From the NCBI RefSeq assembly GCF_042427585.1, contig NZ_JBHMFC010000086.1, positions 18,894-82,893 of the forward strand: a DNA stretch of 64,000 bases, in the 5' to 3' direction. How positions within the stretch are numbered: position 1 is the first letter of the stretch; every line of letters starts with the position of its first letter. Source of the DNA: Pseudalgibacter ostreae (GTDB lineage: Bacteria > Bacteroidota > Bacteroidia > Flavobacteriales > Flavobacteriaceae). A program made the position numbers and the translations under genes. Under the pieces are notes generated by a model that was not told where the DNA came from, did no database searches, and saw only the letters and a list, made by a program, of their open reading frames with translations. Shown here one piece after another: positions 26,427-35,870 of this stretch.

Positions 26427-26681
26427 GTTTTTCGTTTATGAAATAAATTTCAAATTACAAATATTTTTTTGAATGTTTTAAAAACTAATTACAAATATTT
26501 TTTTAGTTTCCTTTTCTCAAAAAAGAGCTAAATAGCACATATACAATAGCCTATATGGGTTTCTAATTCTTTTTTAATACACCTTATGATACACGAAAGA
26601 AATATCTTATTAAAATAATTGAGGTTTTCCTCAAATGTATTCTAATAAATTATGTTAAATTTGTAGTCACTATTAACTTTT
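26427..26681. promoter_or_regulatory. Divergent regulatory region with an 18-bp direct repeat and a palindrome
   Basis: The gap lies between the leftward ald group and the rightward receptor gene. AATTACAAATATTTTTTT occurs at 26453-26470 and again at 26487-26504, 34 bp apart. TGAGG-TTTT-CCTCA at 26621-26634 is a perfect 5-bp inverted repeat, and TAAATTTG at 26656-26663 fits the -7 element of the receptor gene. The palindrome lies about where a -33 element would be. Confidence 0.45.
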
Positions 26682-29120
26682 ATGGTAGTAAAACTTCTTA
26701 TATCCTTTTTATTTCTATGCGCATTGTGTGGCTATGGGCAGAACATTACTGTAACCGGCACGCTACTAGATAAAGACAATGGCTCTATTGCATATGCCAA
26801 TATTATTCTACATGATGAAAACGCTTCTATTGTTTCTGGAACCATATCTGAAGATAATGGTTTTTTTACTTTAAAAAACGTAAAGCCGGGTTCTTATCTT
26901 ATGATAATAAGCTATTTAGGCTTTAAATCCTATAAAAAAACAATGCTTCTTGCAAAAGATGTAAATCTTGAGCCCATTATACTCGAAGATCTTACCGAGG
27001 AGCTTGAGGGGGTTACCATAGTCGCAAAACGCCCAACAATAAAGCGCTTGGTGGATCGCTTGGTTTTTAATGTTGAAAATTCAACCCTGTCGGATAATAA
27101 TGTTTTGGATATCTTAAAGTATACGCCAGGCGTTATGATCAACGACGATAAAATAATGGTTAAAAATGGTGTTCCTACAGTTTATATCAATGATAAGAGA
27201 ATTCATTTATCTTCTACGGAAGTGTTACAACTCTTAGAGGGAACGTCTGCAAGCAATATAAAATCTATTGAAGTTATTACAAATCCACCTGCAAAATATG
27301 AAGCTGAGGGAGGTGCTGTTCTTAATATTATAACTAAAAAAAACTTAATTACCGGTTATAATGGAACTGTTTTTGGGAATTATAAATATGGAAGCAAATA
27401 TGCGAAATATGCCTTCGGAACCAGCCATTTCTTTAAAACAAAAAAACTAAACACTTATTTTAACTATAGCATAAGCCCTAAAAAAGATTACAAAAATAAT
27501 ACGGAGTATATAAATTTTATAGACAATAATGATGATCTTGTTTCTAGTTGGGAAACGAATTACAATAAAACCATAGAAGCGTCCAACCACAATATTAGCG
27601 CAAGTATTGATTTTGATTTAGATAAAAAAAATACGATTAGCTTATCCACCAACATGCTTCTTCAACCTCGGCGAAATTCAAAAACCGACGTTAATTCTTT
27701 AACAGAGGTCTATAGCCCTATGGGTATAATAGATTCTACTTTTAGAACTGTAAATAAATCGGTAAATGAAGGTGTGAATTTAGGTTTTACCTTAGATTAT
27801 ATCCATAAAATGGATAGGGAAGGTGAAAAGATTTCTTCTAGTGTACATTATACAAATTATGATTTATCCAGTTTTCAAAATGTAGAGACAGGGTATTTTT
27901 TTCCTAATAACATCATTTCTTTTAGGGATAATTTTTTTGAAACCTTCTCCAGTCAGAAAATAAAATTATATACCGGACAACTGGATTACGAGTTGCCTAT
28001 TAATAATTCTACACAGTTTGAAGCAGGCTTAAAAATCTCAAAAATTAATTCTAAAAGCATTATTAAACAAATGGTTTTTAATAATGATGAAAAAGAAGAG
28101 GATACGCAAAATTCTGATACTTTTTTATATGATGAAGGTAATTACGCGGCCTATTCTAGTTATTCCAGTGAAACCGATACATGGAGCTTAAAAACGGGTT
28201 TAAGGTTGGAATACACAAGCATTACAAGTCAATCTTTATCCATTAATCAGGAGAATACCCAAGACTATTTTAAATTTTTTCCATCATTGCATTTTCTTTA
28301 TAAGTTAAATGATAAGAACACGGCTTACTTCCAATATAATCGTCGTATATACAGGCCACGTTACGAAGAGTTAAATCCTTTTAAGTTCTTTTTAAATGAT
28401 AACGTCTATGTGCAAGGGGATCCTAAATTAAAGCCACAAATTGATGATGTGTTGACATTGGGTTATACCTTTAATAAAAAACATACTTTTGAACTGTATT
28501 ATCGTTTCGAAAAGGACCCTACATTGGAAATCGTATTTCAGGACAATAACAATACTTTTTTAAAATATATAAATACAAATATAGATACCAGTATTTCATA
28601 TGGATTGGATTTTACAACCTATACACAACTTGCAAATCGTTGGAATCTTTATCTACTTTCTTCTTTATTTTACTATGAAAACCAATTCTTTGCTTTAGAA
28701 TCTGGCGGAGTTTTAGAAAAAAATGATAAATGGTCTGTTTATGCTGAAATAGTAAATTATTTTACCTTTTTAAAAGATAGCAGTTTAACTGCTGATGTCT
28801 CTTTTCTATATATATCGCCGTTTGCCGATGGGCCTTCTATAATTAGCGACCGATTGGCTTTGGATATTCATATAAGAAAAACCATATGGAACAACAAAGG
28901 GTCTATAAGCATGGGGGTTACCGATATTTTTAATACTCAAAATTATAATCAAACAACCAAGTATTTAAATCAGGATGTGTTTTTAAAATCCAGAATTGAA
29001 AACAGGTTATTTACACTTGGTTTTAATTATAAGTTTGGTAATACAAAACTAAAAAGAACTGTAAAAGAAACCCAGTCTGAAGAACGTAATAGATTACAAA
29101 GTAAAAAAGATACCAACTAG
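26682..29120 (+). CDS. TonB-dependent-receptor-like outer-membrane beta-barrel protein (OMP_b-brl_3 type)
   Basis: An 812-residue protein with a signal peptide (to about residue 20), then a carboxypeptidase-regulatory-like domain (about 22-105, ITVTGTLLDKDNGSIAYANI to YLGFKSYKKT). A plug-like region follows (NNVLDILKYTPGVMINDDKIMVKNG, VYINDKRI, IKSIEVITNPPAKYEAEGGAVLNI), then a long beta-barrel rich in alternating aromatic residues ending in FNYKFGN. This is the Bacteroidota family of outer-membrane proteins related to TonB receptors. The cargo is unknown; no SusD partner is present. A short charged tail follows the last strand. Confidence 0.88.
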   Translation: MVVKLLISFLFLCALCGYGQNITVTGTLLDKDNGSIAYANIILHDENASIVSGTISEDNGFFTLKNVKPGSYLMIISYLGFKSYKKTMLLAKDVNLEPIILEDLTEELEGVTIVAKRPTIKRLVDRLVFNVENSTLSDNNVLDILKYTPGVMINDDKIMVKNGVPTVYINDKRIHLSSTEVLQLLEGTSASNIKSIEVITNPPAKYEAEGGAVLNIITKKNLITGYNGTVFGNYKYGSKYAKYAFGTSHFFKTKKLNTYFNYSISPKKDYKNNTEYINFIDNNDDLVSSWETNYNKTIEASNHNISASIDFDLDKKNTISLSTNMLLQPRRNSKTDVNSLTEVYSPMGIIDSTFRTVNKSVNEGVNLGFTLDYIHKMDREGEKISSSVHYTNYDLSSFQNVETGYFFPNNIISFRDNFFETFSSQKIKLYTGQLDYELPINNSTQFEAGLKISKINSKSIIKQMVFNNDEKEEDTQNSDTFLYDEGNYAAYSSYSSETDTWSLKTGLRLEYTSITSQSLSINQENTQDYFKFFPSLHFLYKLNDKNTAYFQYNRRIYRPRYEELNPFKFFLNDNVYVQGDPKLKPQIDDVLTLGYTFNKKHTFELYYRFEKDPTLEIVFQDNNNTFLKYINTNIDTSISYGLDFTTYTQLANRWNLYLLSSLFYYENQFFALESGGVLEKNDKWSVYAEIVNYFTFLKDSSLTADVSFLYISPFADGPSIISDRLALDIHIRKTIWNNKGSISMGVTDIFNTQNYNQTTKYLNQDVFLKSRIENRLFTLGFNYKFGNTKLKRTVKETQSEERNRLQSKKDTN

Positions 29121-29647
29121 AAGTAACGGGTTATTTTTTTCCAAAAGCCTTTTGGGGTTATTTTAAACTCATCTTCCAATTCTTGCATAGATTTATTGAC
29201 CTCATTAATACTATTGAACAGTTTTGCTCTAATTAAGTAAATAGAAGGTATAATAATAGCCATAATAGGAAGTAGATAAATCAATTGATTAGAATCGAAA
29301 ATAATTTCATCTTCTTTAGATATTACCTCGAATATTTGATAAGAATACATGGCAATAGGAACCAACAAGGCGTGATACCACCAATGACGGCAAGTAAAGA
29401 ACCATAAAAACATTAAATACAAAGGTATTATTTTACCCGTTAGAACCCACATGGCAACTTTCGAGCTATCATAGTAGCCACTGTTATAGGAGAATAAAAA
29501 AGTGTTCCAGTCTTTTGTATCTGGAACACTTTCATGTAAATAGAACAAGTAGGGTGTTATAGCAATTAGTGTAGCAAAAACACTACCTACAACTACATTC
29601 TTAAATCTTAATTTTTCTTTTGTCAACTTTGACTGTTGTTGCTCCAT
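29117..29647 (-). CDS. Conserved hypothetical membrane protein (four helices)
   Basis: The product has four hydrophobic segments (about 20-42, 68-90, 92-115, 125-148) and a charged C-terminus. I do not recognise the family. Two ATG codons, 29662 and 29647, could start it; both lie inside the small secreted ORF 29601-29732 on the same strand, so translation is probably coupled. The stop overlaps the end of the convergent receptor gene by 4 bp. Confidence 0.7.
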   Translation of the reverse strand: MEQQQSKLTKEKLRFKNVVVGSVFATLIAITPYLFYLHESVPDTKDWNTFLFSYNSGYYDSSKVAMWVLTGKIIPLYLMFLWFFTCRHWWYHALLVPIAMYSYQIFEVISKEDEIIFDSNQLIYLLPIMAIIIPSIYLIRAKLFNSINEVNKSMQELEDEFKITPKGFWKKITRYF

Positions 29648-29732
29648 CTGTGCTATAAGCATTTATTGTTTGAGCTGTAAACATGATACCACCGAAGATT
29701 GCAATTGCAATTAAATACTTTTTTGTTTTCAT
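29601..29732 (-). CDS. Small exported peptide (43 residues), overlapping the next gene
   Basis: An ORF of 43 codons starts MKTKKYLIAIAIFGGIMFTA with a good signal peptide and cleavage region (TAQTINA), followed by a short basic tail ending DKRKIKI. A promoter (TTTG-N16-TATATTTG on the minus strand) lies at 29763-29790, 31 bp before the ATG. Small secreted proteins starting MKTKKY are, from memory, frequent in Flavobacteriia. The last 47 bases overlap the membrane-protein gene in another frame. Function unknown. Confidence 0.6.
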   Translation of the reverse strand: MKTKKYLIAIAIFGGIMFTAQTINAYSTDGATTVKVDKRKIKI

Positions 29733-29762
29733 TTTAAAGGGTTTTAAGATTAATTAATATCC

Positions 29763-29790
29763 CAAATATAAATGAAGGCTAAATTCCAAA
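29763..29790 (-). promoter_or_regulatory. Promoter of the small-peptide / membrane-protein pair
   Basis: On the minus strand, TTTG (29790-29787) and TATATTTG (29770-29763) lie 16 bp apart, a near-perfect Bacteroidota promoter facing the small ORF at 29732. Confidence 0.6.
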
Positions 29791-29898
29791 TGATGCCAAT
29801 ATGTTAAAAAAGTGTTAAAAACCGTGTTTTTTAATTTTTTAGCTGTGGGTTTACCGTAAAAAACAATTTTCGATCATGTATATATAAGTAACTATCTG

Positions 29899-30339
29899 TT
29901 ACAACTCAATTTTTTTTTTGGTTAAATTCGTTTTTAAATTCAGTTTTAAAGTCCTCGAATTATCGGGGTTTATTTCCAAATCTATTCTATCAAAAGGCTC
30001 TGGCAATATACTTTCAATGACTTGGGGCCATTCTATAATGCACCATTCTTTTGAATAAATATAGTCCTCAATACCAAAATTATAGGCATCTTCTAAAAGA
30101 GGGATTCTATACAAATCAAAATGGTACACCATTCCTTTATTTATTTCATATTCATTTACTATTGAAAAGGTAGGACTGCTAACCCCATCATCACTTCCCA
30201 AAGCTTTTACTATAGCTTTAATAAGTGTGGTTTTACCAGCACCCATATCTCCATAAATCAAAATGGTTTTTGATTTTACACTTTCAACCAATTGTTTTGC
30301 AACATGGTCTACATTGTTTAAAGTATATTTTATTTCCAA
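29899..30339 (-). CDS. tsaE: tRNA threonylcarbamoyladenosine biosynthesis ATPase TsaE
   Basis: The protein has the TsaE/YjeE pattern: a P-loop GDMGAGKTTLIKAI, then SSPTFSIVNEYE, the conserved HFDLYRI and EWCIIEWPQVIE. TsaE is the ATPase that works with TsaB and TsaD in making the t6A base of tRNAs that read ANN codons. No ATG is available; TTG at 30339 (giving LEIKYTLNNVDHVAK) fits the family N-terminus better than the TTG at 30387. Expected length is then 146 residues. It lies downstream of porX on the same strand. Confidence 0.9.
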   Translation of the reverse strand: MEIKYTLNNVDHVAKQLVESVKSKTILIYGDMGAGKTTLIKAIVKALGSDDGVSSPTFSIVNEYEINKGMVYHFDLYRIPLLEDAYNFGIEDYIYSKEWCIIEWPQVIESILPEPFDRIDLEINPDNSRTLKLNLKTNLTKKKIEL

Positions 30340-30427
30340 CGATAAAATTTTGATACCAAAATTAGCAATTAAAACTGAAAGACACAAAAAAACAAACGCT
30401 TTATCGGTGTTTTCTGTATTATATAGA

Positions 30428-31981
30428 TTATCTAGGGTTTAATACTACAAAAGGGATGATCATTTCTTCAAGAGAAACGCCTCCATGTTGATAAGTGTTT
30501 CTAAAATAACTCACATAATGATTGTAATTGTTGGGATAAGCAAAAAACAAATCGCTTTTTGCAAAAATAAACGAGCTACTCATATTAATAGTAGGTAAAT
30601 GAATATCTTTAGGATTCTTTGCCACCAAAACATCTTTCGCTTCATAGGTAAGGCTTCTACCGGTCTTGTATCGTAAGTTTAAGCTTGTGTCTCTATCTCC
30701 AACAACTTTAGAGGGGTTTTTTACATTTATAGTCCCGTGGTCTGTCGTTAATATAAGTTTAAAGCCCGCAAGTTGTGCTTGATGGATCATTTCTAAAAGC
30801 GGAGAGTTTTTAAACCAGCTTAGGGCCAAAGAGCGGTAAGCCTTATCATTGGATGCCAGTTCTTTCACTACTTCCATTTCGGTTTTGGAATGGGACAGCA
30901 TATCTACAAAATTAAAGACAACGGCAGTAAGGTCGTTACTTTTCAAAGCATTAAAATTCTCTAGCAATTTTTTGCCGCCTTTAAGATTGGTTATCTTATG
31001 GTACTCATAACTTAGGTGACTAAGGTTTAAGCGCTTCATTTGAGTGTCTAAGAACTCGGCTTCAAAAAGGTTTTTGCCACCTTCATCGGTATCGTTTTTC
31101 CAATATTCAGGAAATAATTTTTCCATATCGCTCGGCATCAACCCAGAAAAAATAGCATTTCTCGCATACTGGGTCGCTGTAGGTAGGATACTAAAAAAGC
31201 CGATTTCACTTTCCTTTTTATAATAATTACTTATTATGGGTTCAAAAACTTTCCATTGGTCATAACGCAAGTTGTCTATCACTACCAATAAGGTGGGTTG
31301 TTCTTTACTTAGTTGTGGCGCAATTTTCTCCTTAAAAAGGGTGTGGGACATGATGGGAGCCTCAGTTTTCTGATTAAACCATTGTGTATAATTTTTATCG
31401 ATATATTTTCCAAATTGGGTGTTAGCCTCTACTTTTTGAGATTCTAATATTTCAAACATGCCCACATCTTCTATAGCCTCTAATTGTATTTCCCAATAAA
31501 TAAGTTTTTGATAAAGGCTAACCCATTCCTCATAGGAGTTTACCATAGCCAGATCCATCGCTATTTTTCGGAATTCCTGTTGGTAATTCGAGGTGGTTTT
31601 TTCAGAAATCAACCTAGAATGATCTAAATTTTTCTTTAAACTTAGTAGAATCTGGTTGGGATTTACTGGTTTTATAAGGTAATCGGCTATTTTATTGCCA
31701 ATGGCCTCTTCCATAATATATTCTTCTTCGCTTTTGGTAATCATTACCACTGGAAGGTTATCTTGTTTTTCCTTAATTTCGTTTAAAGTTTCTAAGCCCG
31801 TTAGCCCTGGCATATTTTCATCTAAAAAAACAATATCGAAAGTATGATCCTCTAGAATGTCAACAGCCTCTGTTCCACTATTACAAGTAGTGACATCGTA
31901 GTTTTTTTTCTCAAGAAATAAAATGTGGGGTTTTAACAAATCGATTTCATCGTCTACCCAAAGTATTTTTATTTTAGTCAT
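30428..31981 (-). CDS. porX: PorX, response regulator with PglZ phosphatase-like domain (type IX secretion control)
   Basis: The 517-residue protein joins a receiver domain (1-120) to a PglZ/alkaline-phosphatase-type domain. The receiver has Asp-10/Asp-11, the phospho-acceptor Asp-54 in VFLDENMPG and Thr-82/Lys-83. The second part shows PTLLVVIDNLRYDQW, TATQYARNAIFSG, NFVDMLSHSKTE and TTDHGTINV, which give metal-binding Asp and His residues. This is the PorX architecture, part of the PorX-PorY regulation of the type IX secretion system in Bacteroidota; the PglZ domain is reported to have nucleotide phosphodiesterase activity. No porY or secretion gene is in the window. Confidence 0.93.
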   Translation of the reverse strand: MTKIKILWVDDEIDLLKPHILFLEKKNYDVTTCNSGTEAVDILEDHTFDIVFLDENMPGLTGLETLNEIKEKQDNLPVVMITKSEEEYIMEEAIGNKIADYLIKPVNPNQILLSLKKNLDHSRLISEKTTSNYQQEFRKIAMDLAMVNSYEEWVSLYQKLIYWEIQLEAIEDVGMFEILESQKVEANTQFGKYIDKNYTQWFNQKTEAPIMSHTLFKEKIAPQLSKEQPTLLVVIDNLRYDQWKVFEPIISNYYKKESEIGFFSILPTATQYARNAIFSGLMPSDMEKLFPEYWKNDTDEGGKNLFEAEFLDTQMKRLNLSHLSYEYHKITNLKGGKKLLENFNALKSNDLTAVVFNFVDMLSHSKTEMEVVKELASNDKAYRSLALSWFKNSPLLEMIHQAQLAGFKLILTTDHGTINVKNPSKVVGDRDTSLNLRYKTGRSLTYEAKDVLVAKNPKDIHLPTINMSSSFIFAKSDLFFAYPNNYNHYVSYFRNTYQHGGVSLEEMIIPFVVLNPR

Positions 31982-32065
31982 TTTTTTAATTTTTGTAAAA
32001 TTATAAGTAATAGGCCCAATTTATAATTAATGGGGCGATTTTATTAAAGCTTATGGCCATCTTTA

Positions 32066-32073
32066 TATATTTG
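32066..32073 (+). promoter_or_regulatory. -7 element before the HD-domain gene
   Basis: TATATTTG matches TAnnTTTG and lies 27 bp before the TTG start codon; no -33 element was recognised. It is divergent to porX. Confidence 0.45.
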
Positions 32074-32100
32074 TAACTCTTTAAAGCTAAAAATCGACAC

Positions 32101-33318
32101 TTGAATAAACTTAAAATATTAAACGACCCAATTTACGGATTTATTACTATCCCAAACACGCTTATTTTCGATTTAATCCAGCATAGGTATTTTCAAAGAC
32201 TGCGCAGAATCACACAAATGGGCATGTCGCATTTGGTATATCCTGGCGCTAACCATACTCGGTTCCATCATGCTATAGGCTGTGTACACTTAATGCAAAA
32301 GGTAGTGAATGTACTTCGTTTTAAGGCAGTTGCCATTTCTGTAGAAGAAGAAGAAGCTTTATACATGGCTATCTTATTACACGATATAGGTCATGGACCT
32401 TTCTCTCACGCTATGGAACATAGCATTGTAAATAATGTTTCGCATGAGCAAATTTCGTTATTGTTTATGGAGCGTTTAAATGAAGAATTTAACGGAAGTT
32501 TAACGCTAGCCATTAAGATTTTTAAAGGAGAATACCCCAGATTATTTATGTGCCAGCTCATCTCTGGACAATTGGACATGGATCGAGCAGATTATTTAAA
32601 ACGAGATAGTTTTTATACTGGCGTTGCAGAGGGAAACATTAATAGTGAACGGTTAATTACGATGCTAAACGTTGTGGACGATGCCTTGGTCGTTGAAGAA
32701 AAAGGGATTTATAGCGTCGAAAAATTTATTATCGCAAGACGTTTAATGTATTGGCAGGTGTATTTGCACAAAACAGGTTTGGTGGCAGAGCAATTGCTTA
32801 TTCGGGTTTTAAAAAGAGCTAAAGAACTCACTATTAATGGAGCTATTTTAGGCGCAAGTAAGCCACTTCAGTTTTTTTTAGAAAATAAAATTGCATTTAA
32901 AGACTTTAATGATAGTACCTTAAAAATATTTTCAGAATTAGATGATTACGATATTGTTTCTGCCATGAAAGCCTGGCAATATCATGACGATTTTGTGTTA
33001 AGTAATCTGTGCGCGATGATTATCAATAGAAATTTGCTTAAAATCAAGATGAAAAAAAAGAAAATAAAAGAAGAGGTTTTAAAAACCCGTAAAGAAATTT
33101 TTAAAAATAAACACAATATAACCGACGCAGAGGCAGCTTACTTTGTGTTTACCGGAAGCATTTCAAACCAAGCTTACGAAACAGATAAACAAAACATAAA
33201 CATTTTACATAAATCAGGGAAAATTGAGGATATTGTTAAAGCATCCGATCATTTAAACCTTAAAGCATTATCTAAGCCCATTACCAAACATTATATTTGC
33301 TATCCAAAGAATCAATAA
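32101..33318 (+). CDS. HD-domain phosphohydrolase (dNTPase-like)
   Basis: The 405-residue protein has the HD pattern of the SAMHD1/YdhJ-like family: KILNDPIYGFITI at the N-terminus, QHRYFQRLRRITQMG, HTRFHHAIGCVHLM (metal His-56/57), the HD pair in LLHDIGHGPFSHAMEH (94-95) and the distant Asp in SGQLDMDRADYLKRD. The family hydrolyses dNTPs or other nucleotides; the substrate here is not known. TTG at 32101 is the only start giving the conserved N-terminus. It stands alone before the lipid A genes. Confidence 0.88.
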   Translation: MNKLKILNDPIYGFITIPNTLIFDLIQHRYFQRLRRITQMGMSHLVYPGANHTRFHHAIGCVHLMQKVVNVLRFKAVAISVEEEEALYMAILLHDIGHGPFSHAMEHSIVNNVSHEQISLLFMERLNEEFNGSLTLAIKIFKGEYPRLFMCQLISGQLDMDRADYLKRDSFYTGVAEGNINSERLITMLNVVDDALVVEEKGIYSVEKFIIARRLMYWQVYLHKTGLVAEQLLIRVLKRAKELTINGAILGASKPLQFFLENKIAFKDFNDSTLKIFSELDDYDIVSAMKAWQYHDDFVLSNLCAMIINRNLLKIKMKKKKIKEEVLKTRKEIFKNKHNITDAEAAYFVFTGSISNQAYETDKQNINILHKSGKIEDIVKASDHLNLKALSKPITKHYICYPKNQ

Positions 33319-33445
33319 AAAATTATTTTTAACAGCTTGGTTATGTGGGGCGACCAGTAAGAAAATGCAATAAACACAAGTACATGAAAAACTTTAGTAC
33401 ATTTTTCCTATTTTTGCAACAACATAAAAACAACCTTTTTTAAGT

Positions 33446-34474
33446 GTGAAATTTACAGCACAGCAAATAGCAGGTATATTAGATGGTGATATTGAGGGCA
33501 ACCCTGATATTGAAGTGTATAAATTATCTAAAATAGATGAGGGGTCGGAGGGGTCTATAACTTTCTTGGCAAACCCTAAGTATAATGCATATTTGTATTC
33601 TACAAAAGCATCTATTGCAATAGTCAATAAAGAGTTTAAACCAGACGCGAAAGTAAGCACCACTTTAATTAAAGTGGATGACGCTTATTTGGCTTTTTCT
33701 AAAATTCTAGAATATTATAATTTAGTGAAGCTCAATAAATTTGGAATAGAAGAGCCTTCGTTTATTTCTAAAACGGCTACATATGGCGAGGGCGTTTATT
33801 TAGGAGCCTTTTCATATTTAGGAGAAAAGGTGAAGTTAGGGCGTAATGTTAAGATTTTTCCCAATTCTTACATTGGAGACAATGTTGTAATTGGTGATAA
33901 TACTGTTGTTTTTGCAGGGGTTAAAATCTACTCTGAAACCGTAATAGGCAGCGATTGTGTTATCAATTCTGGCGTTATTATAGGGGCCGATGGATTTGGC
34001 TTTGCGCTAAGCGATAATGGTGAATACAAAAAAATTCCACAAATTGGTAATGTTATTATCGAAGATTTTGTAGATATTGGTGCCGCAACAACTATAGATA
34101 GGGCCACAATGGGGTCTACTATAATAAAAAGTGGTGTTAAGCTGGATAATCACATACAAATAGCCCATAATGTTGAAATAGGTAAAAACACAGTCATTGC
34201 CTCACAAACAGGAATTGCGGGGTCAACTAAAATTGGTGAAAACTGTATGATTGGTGGACAGGTAGGTATCGTAGGACATATAACTATAGGCAATAATGTA
34301 AAAATACAAGCGCAATCGGGAATTGGCAGAAATGTAAAGGATAATGAAACCTTACAAGGTTCTCCAGCCATAGCGCTAAGTGATTATAACAAGTCTTATG
34401 TCCATTTTAAAAACCTACCAAAGATTGTTAAAGATATTAATGATTTAGATAAAAAAATTCATGGCGATAGTTAG
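33446..34474 (+). CDS. lpxD: UDP-3-O-(3-hydroxyacyl)glucosamine N-acyltransferase
   Basis: The 342-residue protein has the LpxD uridine-binding N-domain (KFTAQQIAGILDGDIEGNPD, SITFLANPKYNAYLYST), a left-handed beta-helix of hexapeptide repeats (about 105-300) and the catalytic loop DNHIQIAHNVEIGKNTVIASQTGIAGS with the active His. It performs the third step of lipid A synthesis. The start is GTG (33446), supported by the conserved N-terminus and by TATTTTTG at 33409-33416. It overlaps lpxC-fabZ by 14 nt, so the lipid A genes are coupled. Confidence 0.94.
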   Translation: MKFTAQQIAGILDGDIEGNPDIEVYKLSKIDEGSEGSITFLANPKYNAYLYSTKASIAIVNKEFKPDAKVSTTLIKVDDAYLAFSKILEYYNLVKLNKFGIEEPSFISKTATYGEGVYLGAFSYLGEKVKLGRNVKIFPNSYIGDNVVIGDNTVVFAGVKIYSETVIGSDCVINSGVIIGADGFGFALSDNGEYKKIPQIGNVIIEDFVDIGAATTIDRATMGSTIIKSGVKLDNHIQIAHNVEIGKNTVIASQTGIAGSTKIGENCMIGGQVGIVGHITIGNNVKIQAQSGIGRNVKDNETLQGSPAIALSDYNKSYVHFKNLPKIVKDINDLDKKIHGDS

Positions 34475-35867
34475 TACAGATGTCAGGCAAAGAACCATAC
34501 AAAAGGATGTATCCTTAACAGGTGTGGGTTTGCATACAGGTAAAAATGTAATCTTAACATTTAAACCTGCAAAAGAAAATACAGGATTTGTATTTCAGCG
34601 TATAGATTTAGAAGGCACACCAAAGATTGAAGCTGATGCCAATTATGTTACCAATACCCAACGCGGCACTTGCCTAGAAAAAAATGGGGTTGTTATTCAA
34701 ACCTCAGAGCATGTGTTAGCAGCTTTAGTGGGCTTGGATATTGATAACGTTATTATCGAACTAAATCAATCTGAACCTCCAATCATGGACGGGTCGTCAA
34801 AGTTTTTTGTTGAAGCTCTTGAAAAAGCAGGCATTGAAGAACAAGAGGCTTTTAGAGAGGAATACGAAGTAACCGATATTATTTCGTATACCGACGAGGA
34901 ATCTGGTAGCGAAATACTCGTCATGCCTTCAAAAGAGTACCAGATTACAACTATGGTAGATTTTGGAACTAAGGTTCTAGGAACTCAAAATGCTACCTTG
35001 AATCAAATTTCCGATTTTAAGAAAAGTATATCCAATTCCCGAACTTTTAGCTTTCTCCATGAAATTGAAATGTTATTGGAAAATGGTTTGATAAAAGGTG
35101 GTGACTTAAATAATGCCATTGTTTATGTAGACAAACCGTTGTCTACAGAGACTATGGAAAAGTTAAGAGCTGCTTTTAAAAAGGACTCTATTGCCGTAAA
35201 ACCAAACGGTATTTTAGATAATTTAACCTTGCACCACCCCAATGAAGCAGCAAGACACAAACTACTTGATGTTATTGGAGACTTAGCCCTTGTTGGCACA
35301 CGAATTCGTGGAAAAGTGATTGCCAATAAACCAGGGCATTTTATAAACACACAGTTTGCGAAAAAGCTATCGAAACTTATAAGAAATGAAAGACGTAACA
35401 ACGTTCCTAATATCGATATAAATCAGACGCCCTTAATGGACGTCACTCAGATTATGGATATGTTGCCACACAGGCAGCCTTTTTTACTAATAGACAAAGT
35501 GTTTGAGCTTAGTGACAGCCATGTTATAGCCTTAAAAAATGTTAGTATAAACGAAGAGTTTTTTAAAGGCCATTTTCCAGGAGCTCCCGTGATGCCTGGT
35601 GTTTTAATAGTAGAAGCTATGGCACAAACAGGAGGTGTTTTAGTTTTAAACACAGTTCCAGATCCAGAAAATTACCTCACGTTTTTCATGAAAATGGATA
35701 AAGTGAAATTTAAACAAAAAGTAGTCCCTGGCGACACATTAATTTTTAAGTGTTCCTTAATAACACCTATTCGTCGTGGTATATGCCACATGCAAGGCTA
35801 CGCATATGCAAATGGTAAACTTTGTGCAGAAGCAGAGCTCATGGCACAAATCTCTAAAGTAAAATAA
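34461..35867 (+). CDS. lpxC-fabZ: Bifunctional UDP-3-O-acyl-GlcNAc deacetylase / 3-hydroxyacyl-ACP dehydratase
   Basis: The 468-residue protein is the Bacteroidota fusion of LpxC and FabZ. The LpxC part (1-~315) shows GVGLHTGKNV, the zinc His of TSEHVLAAL (His-84) and the LHHPNEAARHKLLDVIGDLAL segment with further zinc and catalytic residues. The FabZ part (~325-468) shows LPHRQPFLLIDKV and GHFPGAPVMPGVLIVEAMAQ with the dehydratase His and Glu. It commits lipid A synthesis and dehydrates fatty-acid intermediates; fusion may balance the two uses of hydroxyacyl-ACP. lpxA follows after 3 bp. Confidence 0.97.
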   Translation: MAIVSTDVRQRTIQKDVSLTGVGLHTGKNVILTFKPAKENTGFVFQRIDLEGTPKIEADANYVTNTQRGTCLEKNGVVIQTSEHVLAALVGLDIDNVIIELNQSEPPIMDGSSKFFVEALEKAGIEEQEAFREEYEVTDIISYTDEESGSEILVMPSKEYQITTMVDFGTKVLGTQNATLNQISDFKKSISNSRTFSFLHEIEMLLENGLIKGGDLNNAIVYVDKPLSTETMEKLRAAFKKDSIAVKPNGILDNLTLHHPNEAARHKLLDVIGDLALVGTRIRGKVIANKPGHFINTQFAKKLSKLIRNERRNNVPNIDINQTPLMDVTQIMDMLPHRQPFLLIDKVFELSDSHVIALKNVSINEEFFKGHFPGAPVMPGVLIVEAMAQTGGVLVLNTVPDPENYLTFFMKMDKVKFKQKVVPGDTLIFKCSLITPIRRGICHMQGYAYANGKLCAEAELMAQISKVK

Positions 35868-35870
35868 AAT

